From the NCBI GenBank assembly GCA_023458315.1, contig JAEXAH010000018.1, positions 1 to 64,000 of the forward strand: a DNA stretch of 64,000 bases. Reading direction: 5' to 3'. The position numbers and the translations under genes were made by a program. Shown piece after piece: positions 52,244 to 60,417 of the stretch. This DNA is from Pseudomonadota bacterium. GTDB lineage: Bacteria > Pseudomonadota > Alphaproteobacteria > Rhodospirillales > Magnetospirillaceae. Within the stretch, counting starts at the first letter, position 1, and each line of letters begins with the position of its first letter. The notes under the pieces were generated by a model. It was not told the origin of the DNA and ran no database searches. It saw nothing but the letters and a program-made list of their open reading frames with translations.

Positions 52244-52953
52244 CGGCGGGCGGCACGGCTGGCGGGGATGATGGTGCCATACAGCGGATCGGCCGCCGCC
52301 GTCAGCAGGAATCGTGCGATGCCCGCCACGTCGTCGGCGTCGGTCAGCCGCTTTTCCGGCATGCCCTGGGCCACCTGATCCAGATATTCCTGGGGCATGT
52401 CGGCGGTCAGGGCCGACGGCACCATGCCGGGGGCCAGCACATGCACGCGCACGCCAAAGGCCAGCCATTCCTGGGCCACCACCCGGGCATAGGCGGTCAT
52501 GGCCGCCTTGGCCGCCATGTAGGGGGCGATCTTGGCGGGCGGGTTGCCCAGCACGAATTCGGTGGACAGCACCACCACCCGGGCGCCGCCGTCGCGGCCG
52601 CGCAGCTTGGGCAGGGCGGCGGCCAGCGACAGGTGCAGCGCCTTGAGCTGACCGTCCATCTGGGCTTGGAACACCTCCCAGCCGGTGCGGTGGGCCAGCT
52701 TGTGCGGGAACGGGCCGCCGACGGCGAACACCAGCCCGGACAGGCGCTCGAAGCCGGCGAACATCTCGGCGACGGCGGCTTCGTCGCTCAGATCGGCGGT
52801 GACGGCGCGGGCGCCGGTGGCGGCGGCCAGCATGCCCAGCCGGTCATCCATGCGGCGGCCGTGCACCGCCAGCGGCCCGTCGGCGGCGACGGCGCGGGCG
52901 ATGGCGCCGCCCAAGGTGCCGGTGGCCCCCAGGATCAGGAGCGGATCTTGCAC
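52240..52953 (-). CDS. Short-chain dehydrogenase/reductase
   Basis: 237 aa classical SDR. LILGATGTLGGAIARAVAAD is the NAD(P)-binding loop; APYMAAKAAMTAYARVVAQ gives Y-x-x-x-K. It may reduce or oxidise the acyl-ACP intermediate (a 3-oxoacyl or hydroxyacyl group) made with the flanking MaoC- and FkbH-like proteins. Start is a GTG at 52953 overlapping the MaoC gene by 19 bases; its SD is not clear. Small final exposed helix SRAARR. Confidence 0.78.
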   Translation of the reverse strand: MQDPLLILGATGTLGGAIARAVAADGPLAVHGRRMDDRLGMLAAATGARAVTADLSDEAAVAEMFAGFERLSGLVFAVGGPFPHKLAHRTGWEVFQAQMDGQLKALHLSLAAALPKLRGRDGGARVVVLSTEFVLGNPPAKIAPYMAAKAAMTAYARVVAQEWLAFGVRVHVLAPGMVPSALTADMPQEYLDQVAQGMPEKRLTDADDVAGIARFLLTAAADPLYGTIIPASRAARR

Positions 52954-53366
52954 TTCACACTCCCCCGCGCCACGGTCTTGTCCTTGCCGTCCACGCTTTT
53001 GACCGCCTTGATCGACAGCTCGATCAGGTGAAGGTCAGGCCAAGTTTCGCGCACTTCGCCGCGCACGGTCACGCGATCGCCGGCAAAGACCGGATTGGGA
53101 TGGGACAATTCATAATCCAGCAGCAGGCAGCGCCGCCCGGGCAACAGCATGCCGACCAGGGCGGAAACCTTGGCCCCCAGCAGGAAACCATGCACCACCC
53201 GGTCGGGAAAACCCTGGGCGCGGGCGTATTCCACGTCCACATGCAGGGGGTTGTGGTCGCCGCTGAGCGCGGCGAAGGCGTCGATGTCGTCGGCGCTTGG
53301 CACCCATTGCACCTCGGCCCGGTCGCCGATGGCGATGTCGTCGAAAGCCAAATCCCGCAAGTTCAA
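52935..53366 (-). CDS. MaoC-like hydratase (hot-dog fold)
   Basis: 143 aa. WVPSADDIDAFAALSGDHNP followed by LHVDVEYARAQGFPDRVVHG is the MaoC/(R)-enoyl hydratase signature with catalytic Asp and His. The start is set at TTG 53366: GGGAG 7 bases before it and a promoter-like signal at 53395-53422 support it; an in-frame upstream reading to 53522 has no ribosome site. It would hydrate an enoyl thioester to a (3R)-hydroxyacyl group, feeding the ACP system. First gene of the leftward acylation operon. Confidence 0.8.
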   Translation of the reverse strand: MNLRDLAFDDIAIGDRAEVQWVPSADDIDAFAALSGDHNPLHVDVEYARAQGFPDRVVHGFLLGAKVSALVGMLLPGRRCLLLDYELSHPNPVFAGDRVTVRGEVRETWPDLHLIELSIKAVKSVDGKDKTVARGSVKCKIRS

Positions 53367-53394
53367 CGCCTTGCTCCCTTCCAGCGCGCCGTCT

Positions 53395-53422
53395 ATTAAC
53401 GCGAAACCTCGCGGCGAGGCAA
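53395..53422 (-). promoter_or_regulatory. Possible promoter of the acylation operon
   Basis: TTGCCT (53422-53417) and GTTAAT (53400-53395) on the minus strand with a 16-base spacer. Transcription would start near 53388, leaving a leader of about 22 bases that contains the GGAAGGGAG ribosome site of the TTG-started maoC gene. Confidence 0.4.
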
Positions 53423-53496
53423 GGGCGCAGCACGGGGTTCCGGCCCGGGGCGGGAATGCGCTATGGTCCCGCCGCACCGCCCTGTGGGAAGCGAGC

Positions 53497-54843
53497 ATGA
53501 GCAAAGGCTGGACATTCGCCATCTTCCTTGTGGCCGTGGTCGCGCGGCTGGCCTTCCTGGGGCTGGCCTATGACGGCCCCGACAGCCTGCGCCAGCCGGA
53601 TTCCCCCGCTTTCGAGCTGCCCGCCCAGGGGCTGGCCGAGCATGGCGTCATCGGCTTGCCCACCGCCGACGGCACCGCGCCCCAGCCGTTCACCGAACGC
53701 GCCCCCGGCTATATCCTGTTCCTGGCCGCCGTGCGGCTGGTGGCGGGGCCGTCGCCGCTGGTGGTGGTGCTGTTGCAAATCCTGCTGGACGGCCTGACCT
53801 GCGCGGCGGTCGCCCGGCTGGCCGGTCAGGTGCGGACGCCGCTGGCGCGGCCCGCCGGAATCCTGGCCGCCCTGGCCCCCAACATGATCATCAGCAGCAC
53901 CCAGGTCCTGAGCGACGCGCCGTTCCTGCTGCCGTTCACCCTGTTCCTGACCGCCACCCTGGCGGCGGTCGAACGGCGCTGCGTCCGACAGGCCGCCCTG
54001 GCCGGGCTGTGGCTGGGACTGGCGACCCTGATCCGGCCGACCCCGTGGATTCTGATCCTGGTCATGCCGCCGGTGGTGGCGGCGCTGGTGCCCGGCTGGC
54101 GGCGCCGCGCCACCCTGGCGCTGGCGCTGTTCGCCACCGCCGCCGCCATGGTCACGCCGTGGCTGGCCCGCAACGCCGCCGTGGCCGGACATTGGCAGTT
54201 GATCAGCCAGACCGGCACCCACGCCCTGTACTGGGTGGTGCCGCTGACCCGCGAATACGGCGCGGGCATTCCGCCCGAACAGACCAAGGCGCTGATGAAC
54301 GAACGGCTGGCGGCGCGGCTGGCCGCCGCGGGGCTGGACGCCCTGCCCGCCGATCCGTTCCAATCGTCGGCGATCATGGGCGCGGTGGCCAGGGAGGCGC
54401 TGCTGGAATCCGGCCCGCTGGTCATGGCGCGAGCCTGGACGGTGGGCGCCGCCGTCAACCTGCTGTCGCCCGCCCTGGTGTCGGCGCCGCCGGTGCAGCG
54501 CCTGCCCCGCCCCAGTTTCTACGAAACGCCGGGCGGTTCCATCACCGACAAGCTGGGCAATTATCTGGGCGCCGCCGCCGGAACCCCGTATTTCTGGATT
54601 CTGGCCGCCGGACTGGCCGGAACCGCCCTGGCCCGGCTGGGGCAGGTGTCGGGGCTGGTCGCGGCGGTGCGGGGCGGCTGGTCGTGGCGGTCACTGGCGG
54701 TGCTGGCGGTGGTGACGGCCTATCTGCTGGCCATCACCGGCCCCATCACCGGGGTCAAGTACCGGCTGCCGCTCGAGCCGATCCTGATCCTGCTGCTGGC
54801 CGAGGCCGCCCTGCGCGTCGGCCGCCGGAACGGGCGCCCGTAG
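53497..54843 (+). CDS. GT-C-type membrane glycosyltransferase (ArnT/PMT, GT39-like)
   Basis: 448 aa with about ten membrane helices. The first periplasmic loop contains GPDSLRQPDSPAFELPAQG and GTAPQPFTERAPGYILFLAAV, the place where GT39-like enzymes keep acidic catalytic residues; TYR-rich and Arg motifs follow. LATLIRPTPWILILVMPPVV is typical of the ArnT/PMT group. It uses a polyprenyl-phosphate sugar to decorate lipid, protein or glycan on the periplasmic side. The ATG at 53497 follows GGGAAG. Diverges from the MaoC gene. Confidence 0.72.
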   Translation: MSKGWTFAIFLVAVVARLAFLGLAYDGPDSLRQPDSPAFELPAQGLAEHGVIGLPTADGTAPQPFTERAPGYILFLAAVRLVAGPSPLVVVLLQILLDGLTCAAVARLAGQVRTPLARPAGILAALAPNMIISSTQVLSDAPFLLPFTLFLTATLAAVERRCVRQAALAGLWLGLATLIRPTPWILILVMPPVVAALVPGWRRRATLALALFATAAAMVTPWLARNAAVAGHWQLISQTGTHALYWVVPLTREYGAGIPPEQTKALMNERLAARLAAAGLDALPADPFQSSAIMGAVAREALLESGPLVMARAWTVGAAVNLLSPALVSAPPVQRLPRPSFYETPGGSITDKLGNYLGAAAGTPYFWILAAGLAGTALARLGQVSGLVAAVRGGWSWRSLAVLAVVTAYLLAITGPITGVKYRLPLEPILILLLAEAALRVGRRNGRP

Positions 54844-54914
54844 CGCATGGCACCGGCGCGCGGATCGTGCTATAGCATCCGCTTTCATACCCTTGCCTCC
54901 CCGGAGATTTCGTG

Positions 54915-56492
54915 ATGTCGAGCACCCCCATCCGCCGCGCCCTGGTGTCGGTTTCGGACAAGACCGGTCTGGTCGAATTCTGCCGCTTCCTGACCGAGCG
55001 CGGCGTCGAGGTGCTGTCCACCGGCGGATCGTGCAAGGCGCTGCGCGATGCCGGCGTGCCCGTGACCGAGGTCGCCGACTACACCGGCTTCCCGGAAATG
55101 CTGGACGGCCGCGTCAAGACCCTGCACCCCAAGGTGCATGGCGGCCTGCTGGGCATCCGCGGCAATGCCGAGCACGAGGCGGCCATGGCCGCCCACGGCA
55201 TCCAGCCCATCGACCTGCTGGTGGTCAATCTGTATCCGTTCGAGGAAACCGTCGCCAAGGGCGCCGATTACGACACCTGCGTCGAGAACATCGACATCGG
55301 CGGCCCGGCCATGATCCGCGCCGCGTCCAAGAACCACGATGCCGTGACCGTGGTGGTGGACGTCGAGGATTACGCCGTGGTCATGGAGGCCATGAGCGCC
55401 AATGGCGGCGCCACCACCCTGGACCTGCGCAAGCGTCTGGCCGCCACCGCCTATGCCCGCACCGGCGCCTATGACGCCGCCATCAGCCAGTGGTTCGCCC
55501 GTGAACTGGGCGACACCTTCCCGCGCCGCGTGGTGGTGGCGGGCGAACTGAAGCAGTCGCTGCGCTATGGCGAGAACCCGCACCAGCAGGCGGCGTTCTA
55601 CACCAACGGCGCCAAGCGTCCGGGCATCGCCACCGCCCGCCAGCTTCAGGGCAAGGAACTGTCGTACAACAACCTGAACGACACCGACGCCGCCTTCGAA
55701 CTGGCCGCCGAGTTCGAGGAACCCACCGTCGCCATCATCAAGCACGCCAACCCCTGCGGCGTCGCCAGCGGTTCCGACATGGTCAGCGCCTACAAGGCGG
55801 CCCTGGCCTGCGACCCGGTTTCGGCCTTCGGCGGCATCATCGCCCTGAACCGCAAGCTGGACGGCGCCACCGCCGCCGAGATCAGCAAGCTGTTCACCGA
55901 AGTGGTCATCGCCCCCGAGGCCGATGACGAGGCCATCGCCACCTTCGCCGCCAAGAAGAACCTGCGCCTGCTGGTGACGGGCGGCATGCCCGACCCGACC
56001 CAGGGCGGCATGACCCTGCGCCCGGTGTCCGGCGGCTATCTGTTCCAGACCAAGGACAACGGCCGCGTCACCCTTCAGGATCTCAAGGTCGTGACCAAGC
56101 GGGCGCCGACCGAGCAGGAGCTCAAGGACCTGCTGTTCGCCTTCCGCGTCTGCAAGCACGTCAAGTCCAACGCCATCATCTACGTCAAGGACGGCGTCAC
56201 CGTCGGCATCGGCGCCGGTCAGATGAGCCGCGTCGATTCCTCGCGCATCGCCGCCTGGAAAAGCCAGGAAGCCGCCACCGCCGCCGGTCAGGCCCAGCCC
56301 GGCACCGTGGGCAGCGTGGTCGCGTCCGACGCCTTCTTCCCGTTCGCCGACGGCCTGCTGGCCGCCGCCGCCGCCGGCGCCACCGCCATCATCCAGCCCG
56401 GCGGTTCCATGCGCGACGCCGAGGTGATCGCCGCCGCCGACGAAAAGGGCCTGGCCATGGTCTTCACCGGCATGCGTCACTTCCGTCACTAA
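54915..56492 (+). CDS. purH: Bifunctional AICAR formyltransferase / IMP cyclohydrolase
   Basis: 525 aa, the family length. [20 protein letters not shown] begins the IMP cyclohydrolase (MGS) domain and [15 protein letters not shown] follows; the formyltransferase domain contains [35 protein letters not shown] and [20 protein letters not shown]. It does the last two steps of de novo IMP synthesis in the cytoplasm. GGAG lies 8 bases before the ATG at 54915. It is a housekeeping gene sitting between glycan genes; a GC hairpin follows at 56510. Confidence 0.97.
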   Translation: MSSTPIRRALVSVSDKTGLVEFCRFLTERGVEVLSTGGSCKALRDAGVPVTEVADYTGFPEMLDGRVKTLHPKVHGGLLGIRGNAEHEAAMAAHGIQPIDLLVVNLYPFEETVAKGADYDTCVENIDIGGPAMIRAASKNHDAVTVVVDVEDYAVVMEAMSANGGATTLDLRKRLAATAYARTGAYDAAISQWFARELGDTFPRRVVVAGELKQSLRYGENPHQQAAFYTNGAKRPGIATARQLQGKELSYNNLNDTDAAFELAAEFEEPTVAIIKHANPCGVASGSDMVSAYKAALACDPVSAFGGIIALNRKLDGATAAEISKLFTEVVIAPEADDEAIATFAAKKNLRLLVTGGMPDPTQGGMTLRPVSGGYLFQTKDNGRVTLQDLKVVTKRAPTEQELKDLLFAFRVCKHVKSNAIIYVKDGVTVGIGAGQMSRVDSSRIAAWKSQEAATAAGQAQPGTVGSVVASDAFFPFADGLLAAAAAGATAIIQPGGSMRDAEVIAAADEKGLAMVFTGMRHFRH

Positions 56493-56509
56493 GGAGGACC
56501 CCAAAGGGG

Positions 56510-56542
56510 GCCGGGGCCGGTCGCGCCAGACCCGGTCCCGGC
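56510..56542. terminator. GC-rich hairpin after purH
   Basis: GCCGGGGCCGG (56510-56520) and CCGGTCCCGGC (56532-56542) pair over 11 positions with one G-T and an 11-base loop, between purH and the next ribosome site. No T-run follows, so it may attenuate or protect the 3' end rather than terminate. Confidence 0.4.
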
Positions 56543-56553
56543 AGGGGGATACG

Positions 56554-58467
56554 ATGCGTGCTGCCGTGATGAAGAAGCTGTTCCGCCTGTCCAGACCGAA
56601 CATCGCCTATGCCCACGATCTGGTCATGGCCGCGGTGTCGTTCCTGCTGGCCTATTACCTGCGGCTGGGCGAGAACCCGCTGGCCGTCGCCACCGTGCCG
56701 TTGTCCATGGCCGTGCTGGTGGCGGTGTGCGCGGTGGTGTTCCGCGTCAGCGGCCTGTATCGCGGCATCTGGCGCTATGCCTCGCTGCCCGACCTGATTT
56801 CCCTGGTGCGCGGCGTCACCCTGGCGATCCTGGTCTTCGTGCTGGCCATGTTCGTGCTGACGCGGCTGGACACCCTGCCGCGCTCGTTGCCGCTGATCAA
56901 CTGGTTCACCCTGCTGTTCTGCCTGGGCGGGCCGCGCTTCGCCTATCGTCTGCTCAAGGACCGCCGCCTCAGCCTGCGCGGCGACCGGGCCGGGGCGCAT
57001 CAACGCATCCCGGTGCTGCTGGTCGGCAGCGACGACGAGGCGGAATTGTTCATCCGCGCGTTGCGCGCCAATCCCGATGGCGAATATCGGGTGGTCGGGC
57101 TGATCGGTCTCAAGGATGGCCGGGTCGGCCGCCAGATTCACGGCCTGCCGGTGCTGGGCGTCATCGACGACATTCCCCGCGTGTTGCAGGACCTGGACCG
57201 GCAGGGAAGACGGCCGCGCAAGCTGGTGCTGACCGAAAAGGATTGCGACCCCGCCGTCATCGAACAATTGCTGGATCTGGTCCAGGCACACGGCCTGACC
57301 CTGGCGCGCACGCCGCGCATGACCGACCTGCACGATGGCGCCGCCGAAAAGGTGCAGATCCGCCCCATCGCCATCGAGGACCTGCTGAACCGGCCGCAGG
57401 CGGTGCTGGACCACGCCGCCATGCGCGATTTCATCGCCGGACGCCGGGTGCTGATCACCGGCGCGGGCGGCTCCATCGGCTCGGAACTGGTGCGCCAGAT
57501 CGCCGGATACGGTCCGGCCCGGCTGACGCTGTTCGACAACGGCGAATTCAACCTGTACGCCATCGATTACGAACTGGGGCAAAGCCATCCCGACCTGACC
57601 CGCGACGCCCTGCTGGGCGACGTGCGCGACGCCCGTCAGGTCAACGACGCTTTCACCAGCCTGCGCCCGGAGGTGGTGTTCCACGCCGCCGCCCTCAAGC
57701 ACGTGCCCATGGTCGAGGCCAATCCGCTGGACGGCCTGCTGACCAACGCGGTCGGCACCCGCATCGTCGCCGATGCCTGCGTCGCCGCCGGGGTGCGGGT
57801 GATGGTGCAGATTTCCACCGACAAGGCGGTCAATCCCACCAACGTCATGGGCAGTTCCAAGCGCATCGCCGAAACCTATTGCCAGGCGCTGGATCTGGAT
57901 TCCCGTTCCGGCGGCACCCGTTTCGTCACCGTGCGCTTCGGCAACGTGCTGGGCTCGACCGGGTCCGTGGTGCCGCTGTTCCAGAAGCAACTGGCGGCGG
58001 GGGGGCCGCTGACCGTCACCCACCCCGAGATGACCCGCTATTTCATGACCATCCGCGAGGCGGTGCAACTGGTCATCCAGGCGTCGGTGCTGGGCGTCAG
58101 CCATGGCAGCGATTACCAGGGCCGCATCTTCGTTCTGGACATGGGCAAGCCGGTGCGCATCATCGATCTGGCCCGCCAGATCATCCGGCTGGCCGGACTG
58201 CGCCCCGATGTGGACGTGCGCGTCGAGTTCACCGGCCTGCGCCCCGGCGAAAAGCTGTTCGAGGAAATCTTCCACGGCGCCGAACCCCCGGTTCCCACCG
58301 GCCAGCCCGGCGTGCTGGTGGCCAGCCCGCGCGTGGTGGACCTGGACGGCCTGAGCCGTCAGGTGGACGACCTGGAAGCCTGTTGCCGCGACCGCCGTCC
58401 GGCCGACGGACTGGCGCTGATGCGCACCCTGGTTCCCGAATACCACACCCCAACCGAACCGGCCTGA
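56554..58467 (+). CDS. WbpM/PglF/CapD-type membrane UDP-N-acetylhexosamine 4,6-dehydratase
   Basis: 637 aa. Four N-terminal membrane helices span about residues 20-130, followed by a first Rossmann domain (IPVLLVGSDDEAELFIRALR) and the catalytic SDR domain, RVLITGAGGSIGSELVRQIA. ISTDKAVNPTNVMGSSKRIA has Met where soluble SDRs have Tyr, as in the known S-M-K triad of WbpM-type enzymes. It makes a UDP-4-keto-6-deoxy-GlcNAc, retaining C5, for bacillosamine- or FucNAc-type sugars. AGGGGGATACG precedes the ATG. Together with PseB and LegB it gives three dehydratases in this window. Confidence 0.87.
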   Translation: MRAAVMKKLFRLSRPNIAYAHDLVMAAVSFLLAYYLRLGENPLAVATVPLSMAVLVAVCAVVFRVSGLYRGIWRYASLPDLISLVRGVTLAILVFVLAMFVLTRLDTLPRSLPLINWFTLLFCLGGPRFAYRLLKDRRLSLRGDRAGAHQRIPVLLVGSDDEAELFIRALRANPDGEYRVVGLIGLKDGRVGRQIHGLPVLGVIDDIPRVLQDLDRQGRRPRKLVLTEKDCDPAVIEQLLDLVQAHGLTLARTPRMTDLHDGAAEKVQIRPIAIEDLLNRPQAVLDHAAMRDFIAGRRVLITGAGGSIGSELVRQIAGYGPARLTLFDNGEFNLYAIDYELGQSHPDLTRDALLGDVRDARQVNDAFTSLRPEVVFHAAALKHVPMVEANPLDGLLTNAVGTRIVADACVAAGVRVMVQISTDKAVNPTNVMGSSKRIAETYCQALDLDSRSGGTRFVTVRFGNVLGSTGSVVPLFQKQLAAGGPLTVTHPEMTRYFMTIREAVQLVIQASVLGVSHGSDYQGRIFVLDMGKPVRIIDLARQIIRLAGLRPDVDVRVEFTGLRPGEKLFEEIFHGAEPPVPTGQPGVLVASPRVVDLDGLSRQVDDLEACCRDRRPADGLALMRTLVPEYHTPTEPA

Positions 58468-58542
58468 CCCCGCGACCGGCCGCGTCTTGACAAGGGCCGC
58501 GCCGGTCACGACAGTGAGGCGCTTTTTTCCAGGAAGGTTCCC

Positions 58543-59823
58543 ATGACCACGTCCCCCACCGTCGCGATCATCGGCCTTGGCTATGTGGGCCTGCCGCTGG
58601 CCGTTGCCATCGCCAAGCACATGCCCGCCATCGGTTTCGACATCGACCAGGGCCGCGTCGACGAATTGAAGCGCGGGCATGACCGCACCGACGAGGTGGA
58701 CGAGGACCGGTTGCGCGCCAGCACCCTGAAATACACCACCAATCCCGCCGACATGGCCGCGGCCGACATGTTCATCGTCACCGTGCCGACCCCGGTCGAC
58801 CGCTGGAACCAGCCCGACCTGACCCCGGTGCGCGCCGCCTGCGACACCGTCGGCAAGGTGCTGCGCAAGGGATCGGGCGCCGTGGTGGTGTTCGAGAGCA
58901 CCGTCTATCCCGGCGTCACCGAGGATATCTGCGGTCCGCTGCTGGAAGAGATTTCCGGCCTGAAGCGCGGCGTCGATTTCTTCCTGGGCTACAGCCCGGA
59001 ACGCATCAATCCCGGCGACCGCGAACACACCGTCGACCGCATCACCAAGGTCATCGCCGGTGAAACCCCGGCCATCACCGAACGTCTGGCCCAGGTCTAC
59101 GGAATCGTCACCACCGGCGGCGTGTTCCGCGCCGCCTCCATCAAGGTGGCCGAGGCGGCCAAGGTGATCGAGAACGCCCAGCGCGACATCAACATCGCCT
59201 TCATCAACGAAATCGCCATGATCTTCCAGCGGCTGGGCATTTCGGTCTACGACGTGCTGGAAGCCGCCGGAACCAAGTGGAACTTCCTGAACTTCCAGCC
59301 CGGTCTGGTGGGCGGCCACTGCATCGGCGTCGATCCGTTCTATCTGGCGGAATGCGCCAAGGCGCACGGCCACCATCCGGAAATCATCCTGGCCGGACGC
59401 CGCATCAACGACGGCATGGGCCCCTATGTGGCCGACCGGGTGTGCGACCTGCTGGGGGCGGGCACCCGTGCCCGCGTGCTGGTGCTGGGCCTGACCTTCA
59501 AGGAAAACGTGCCCGATTTGCGCAACACCAAGGTGGTGGACATCGTCGAGAAGCTGGCGGCGCGCGGCCATCAGGTCGATCTGCACGACCCGCTGGCCCT
59601 GCCGGAAGAGGCCAAGCACCATTACGGCCTGGACCTGCTGTCCAGCCTGGCCGACGCCGAGGGCTATGATTGCGTCATCGGCGCCGTGCCGCATCGCGCC
59701 TATGTGGGCTTCGAAGCGTCCAGCTTCGCCCGTCTGCTCAAGGCCGACGGTCTGGTGGTGGATCTCAAGGGCATGTGGCGCAAGACCGAATTGCCGGTCG
59801 GCATGCGCCGCTGGGGGCTGTAA
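58543..59823 (+). CDS. wbpA: UDP-N-acetyl-D-glucosamine 6-dehydrogenase (WbpA/TviB type)
   Basis: 426 aa. VAIIGLGYVGLPLAVAIAKH is the NAD loop, TVPTPVDRWNQPDLTPVRAA family-typical, and GLVGGHCIGVDPFYLAECAK holds the catalytic Cys. GLTFKENVPDLRNTKVVDIV marks the C-terminal UDP-binding domain. It oxidises UDP-GlcNAc (or UDP-GalNAc) twice at C6, giving the uronic acid that WbpB/WbpE/WbpD (18577, 16875, 17996) convert to a 2,3-diacetamido sugar. The ATG has an AGGAAGG site upstream. About 39 kb from those genes. Alternative name tviB. Confidence 0.9.
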   Translation: MTTSPTVAIIGLGYVGLPLAVAIAKHMPAIGFDIDQGRVDELKRGHDRTDEVDEDRLRASTLKYTTNPADMAAADMFIVTVPTPVDRWNQPDLTPVRAACDTVGKVLRKGSGAVVVFESTVYPGVTEDICGPLLEEISGLKRGVDFFLGYSPERINPGDREHTVDRITKVIAGETPAITERLAQVYGIVTTGGVFRAASIKVAEAAKVIENAQRDINIAFINEIAMIFQRLGISVYDVLEAAGTKWNFLNFQPGLVGGHCIGVDPFYLAECAKAHGHHPEIILAGRRINDGMGPYVADRVCDLLGAGTRARVLVLGLTFKENVPDLRNTKVVDIVEKLAARGHQVDLHDPLALPEEAKHHYGLDLLSSLADAEGYDCVIGAVPHRAYVGFEASSFARLLKADGLVVDLKGMWRKTELPVGMRRWGL

Positions 59824-59830
59824 CCCCGAG

Positions 59831-59881
59831 GGCGTCTCCGCTTCGCGGTCGGGCCGCAGCCCGAACCCGTCCGGAGGCGCC
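59831..59881. repeat. Nested GC-rich palindromic intergenic element
   Basis: Outer arms GGCGTCTCCG (59831-59840) and CGGAGGCGCC (59872-59881) pair over 10 bases with one G-T; an inner hairpin TCGGGC-CGCA-GCCCGA is at 59849-59864. It fills the gap between the convergent wbpA and gmhB stops and could end transcription from both sides, though no T-run is present. A similar element is at 63880-63920. Confidence 0.45.
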
Positions 59882-59886
59882 GTCTG

Positions 59887-60417
59887 CTAGCGCAGGATGA
59901 TGTCCACCGCTGCCGCCAGGTCGTCCACCACGTGGTCGGCCTTGCTGCCGGCGGCCGCCGCCTTGGCACCGTGGCCGGTGCGCACCAGGAAGGTGGTGGC
60001 GCCGACCGCGCGGCCCAGTTCCACGTCCACTTCCTTGTCGCCGATCATGAAGGCTTGCGCCGGATCGAAGCCGTGTTCGGCCACCGCCTGCTCGACCATG
60101 CCGGGCAGCGGCTTGCGGCAGGCGCAATCGTCGTCGGGGCCGTGCGGGCAGATGTAGATGCCGTCCACCGTCACGCCCTCGGCCGCCAGCAGGGCGCGCA
60201 GGCGGTCGTGAATCTGCGTCAGCCGGTCCAGATCGAAATAGCCGCGCGCCACGCCCGACTGGTTGGTCAGCACCGCCAGACCGAACCCGGCGTCCTGCAA
60301 CCGCTTCAACGCCGGGCCGATGCCGGGATACAGTTCAAGCTGATCGGGATCGGACAGGTAATGCTTTTCGACGTTGATGGTGCCGTCGCGGTCGATCAGG
60401 ACGAAACGCTTGCTCAT
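59887..60417 (-). CDS. gmhB: D-glycero-D-manno-heptose 1,7-bisphosphate 7-phosphatase
   Basis: 176 aa HAD-IIIA phosphatase. FVLIDRDGTINVEKHYLSDP carries the nucleophile D-x-D pattern and the heptose-specific loop; AVLTNQSGVARGYFD is motif II, ICPHGPDDDCACRKPLPGMV the zinc loop (three Cys and a His), and FMIGDKEVDVELGRAVGA motif IV. It removes the 7-phosphate in the ADP-heptose route of lipopolysaccharide core. Start overlaps the rsmB stop as ATGA. Fits a Gram-negative cell envelope. Confidence 0.9.
   Translation of the reverse strand: MSKRFVLIDRDGTINVEKHYLSDPDQLELYPGIGPALKRLQDAGFGLAVLTNQSGVARGYFDLDRLTQIHDRLRALLAAEGVTVDGIYICPHGPDDDCACRKPLPGMVEQAVAEHGFDPAQAFMIGDKEVDVELGRAVGATTFLVRTGHGAKAAAAGSKADHVVDDLAAAVDIILR

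Noticed and set aside
54885..56603. 572-codon minus-strand frame opposite purH
   Set aside because: Shadow of a housekeeping gene; Gly/Val/Ala/His-rich low-complexity translation.
58474..58528. Stem GACCGGC/GCCGGTC with a T6 run downstream, possible terminator after the WbpM-type gene
   Set aside because: The T-run is about 15 bases beyond the stem and the loop is long, so it does not have terminator geometry; the next gene is in the same direction 75 bases on.
56464..59694. Very long minus-strand open frame of 1076 codons opposite the WbpM-type and WbpA-type genes
   Set aside because: Composition is His/Gln/Gly/Ala-rich with no domain motif; it is the antisense shadow of two certain plus-strand genes, common in GC-rich DNA.
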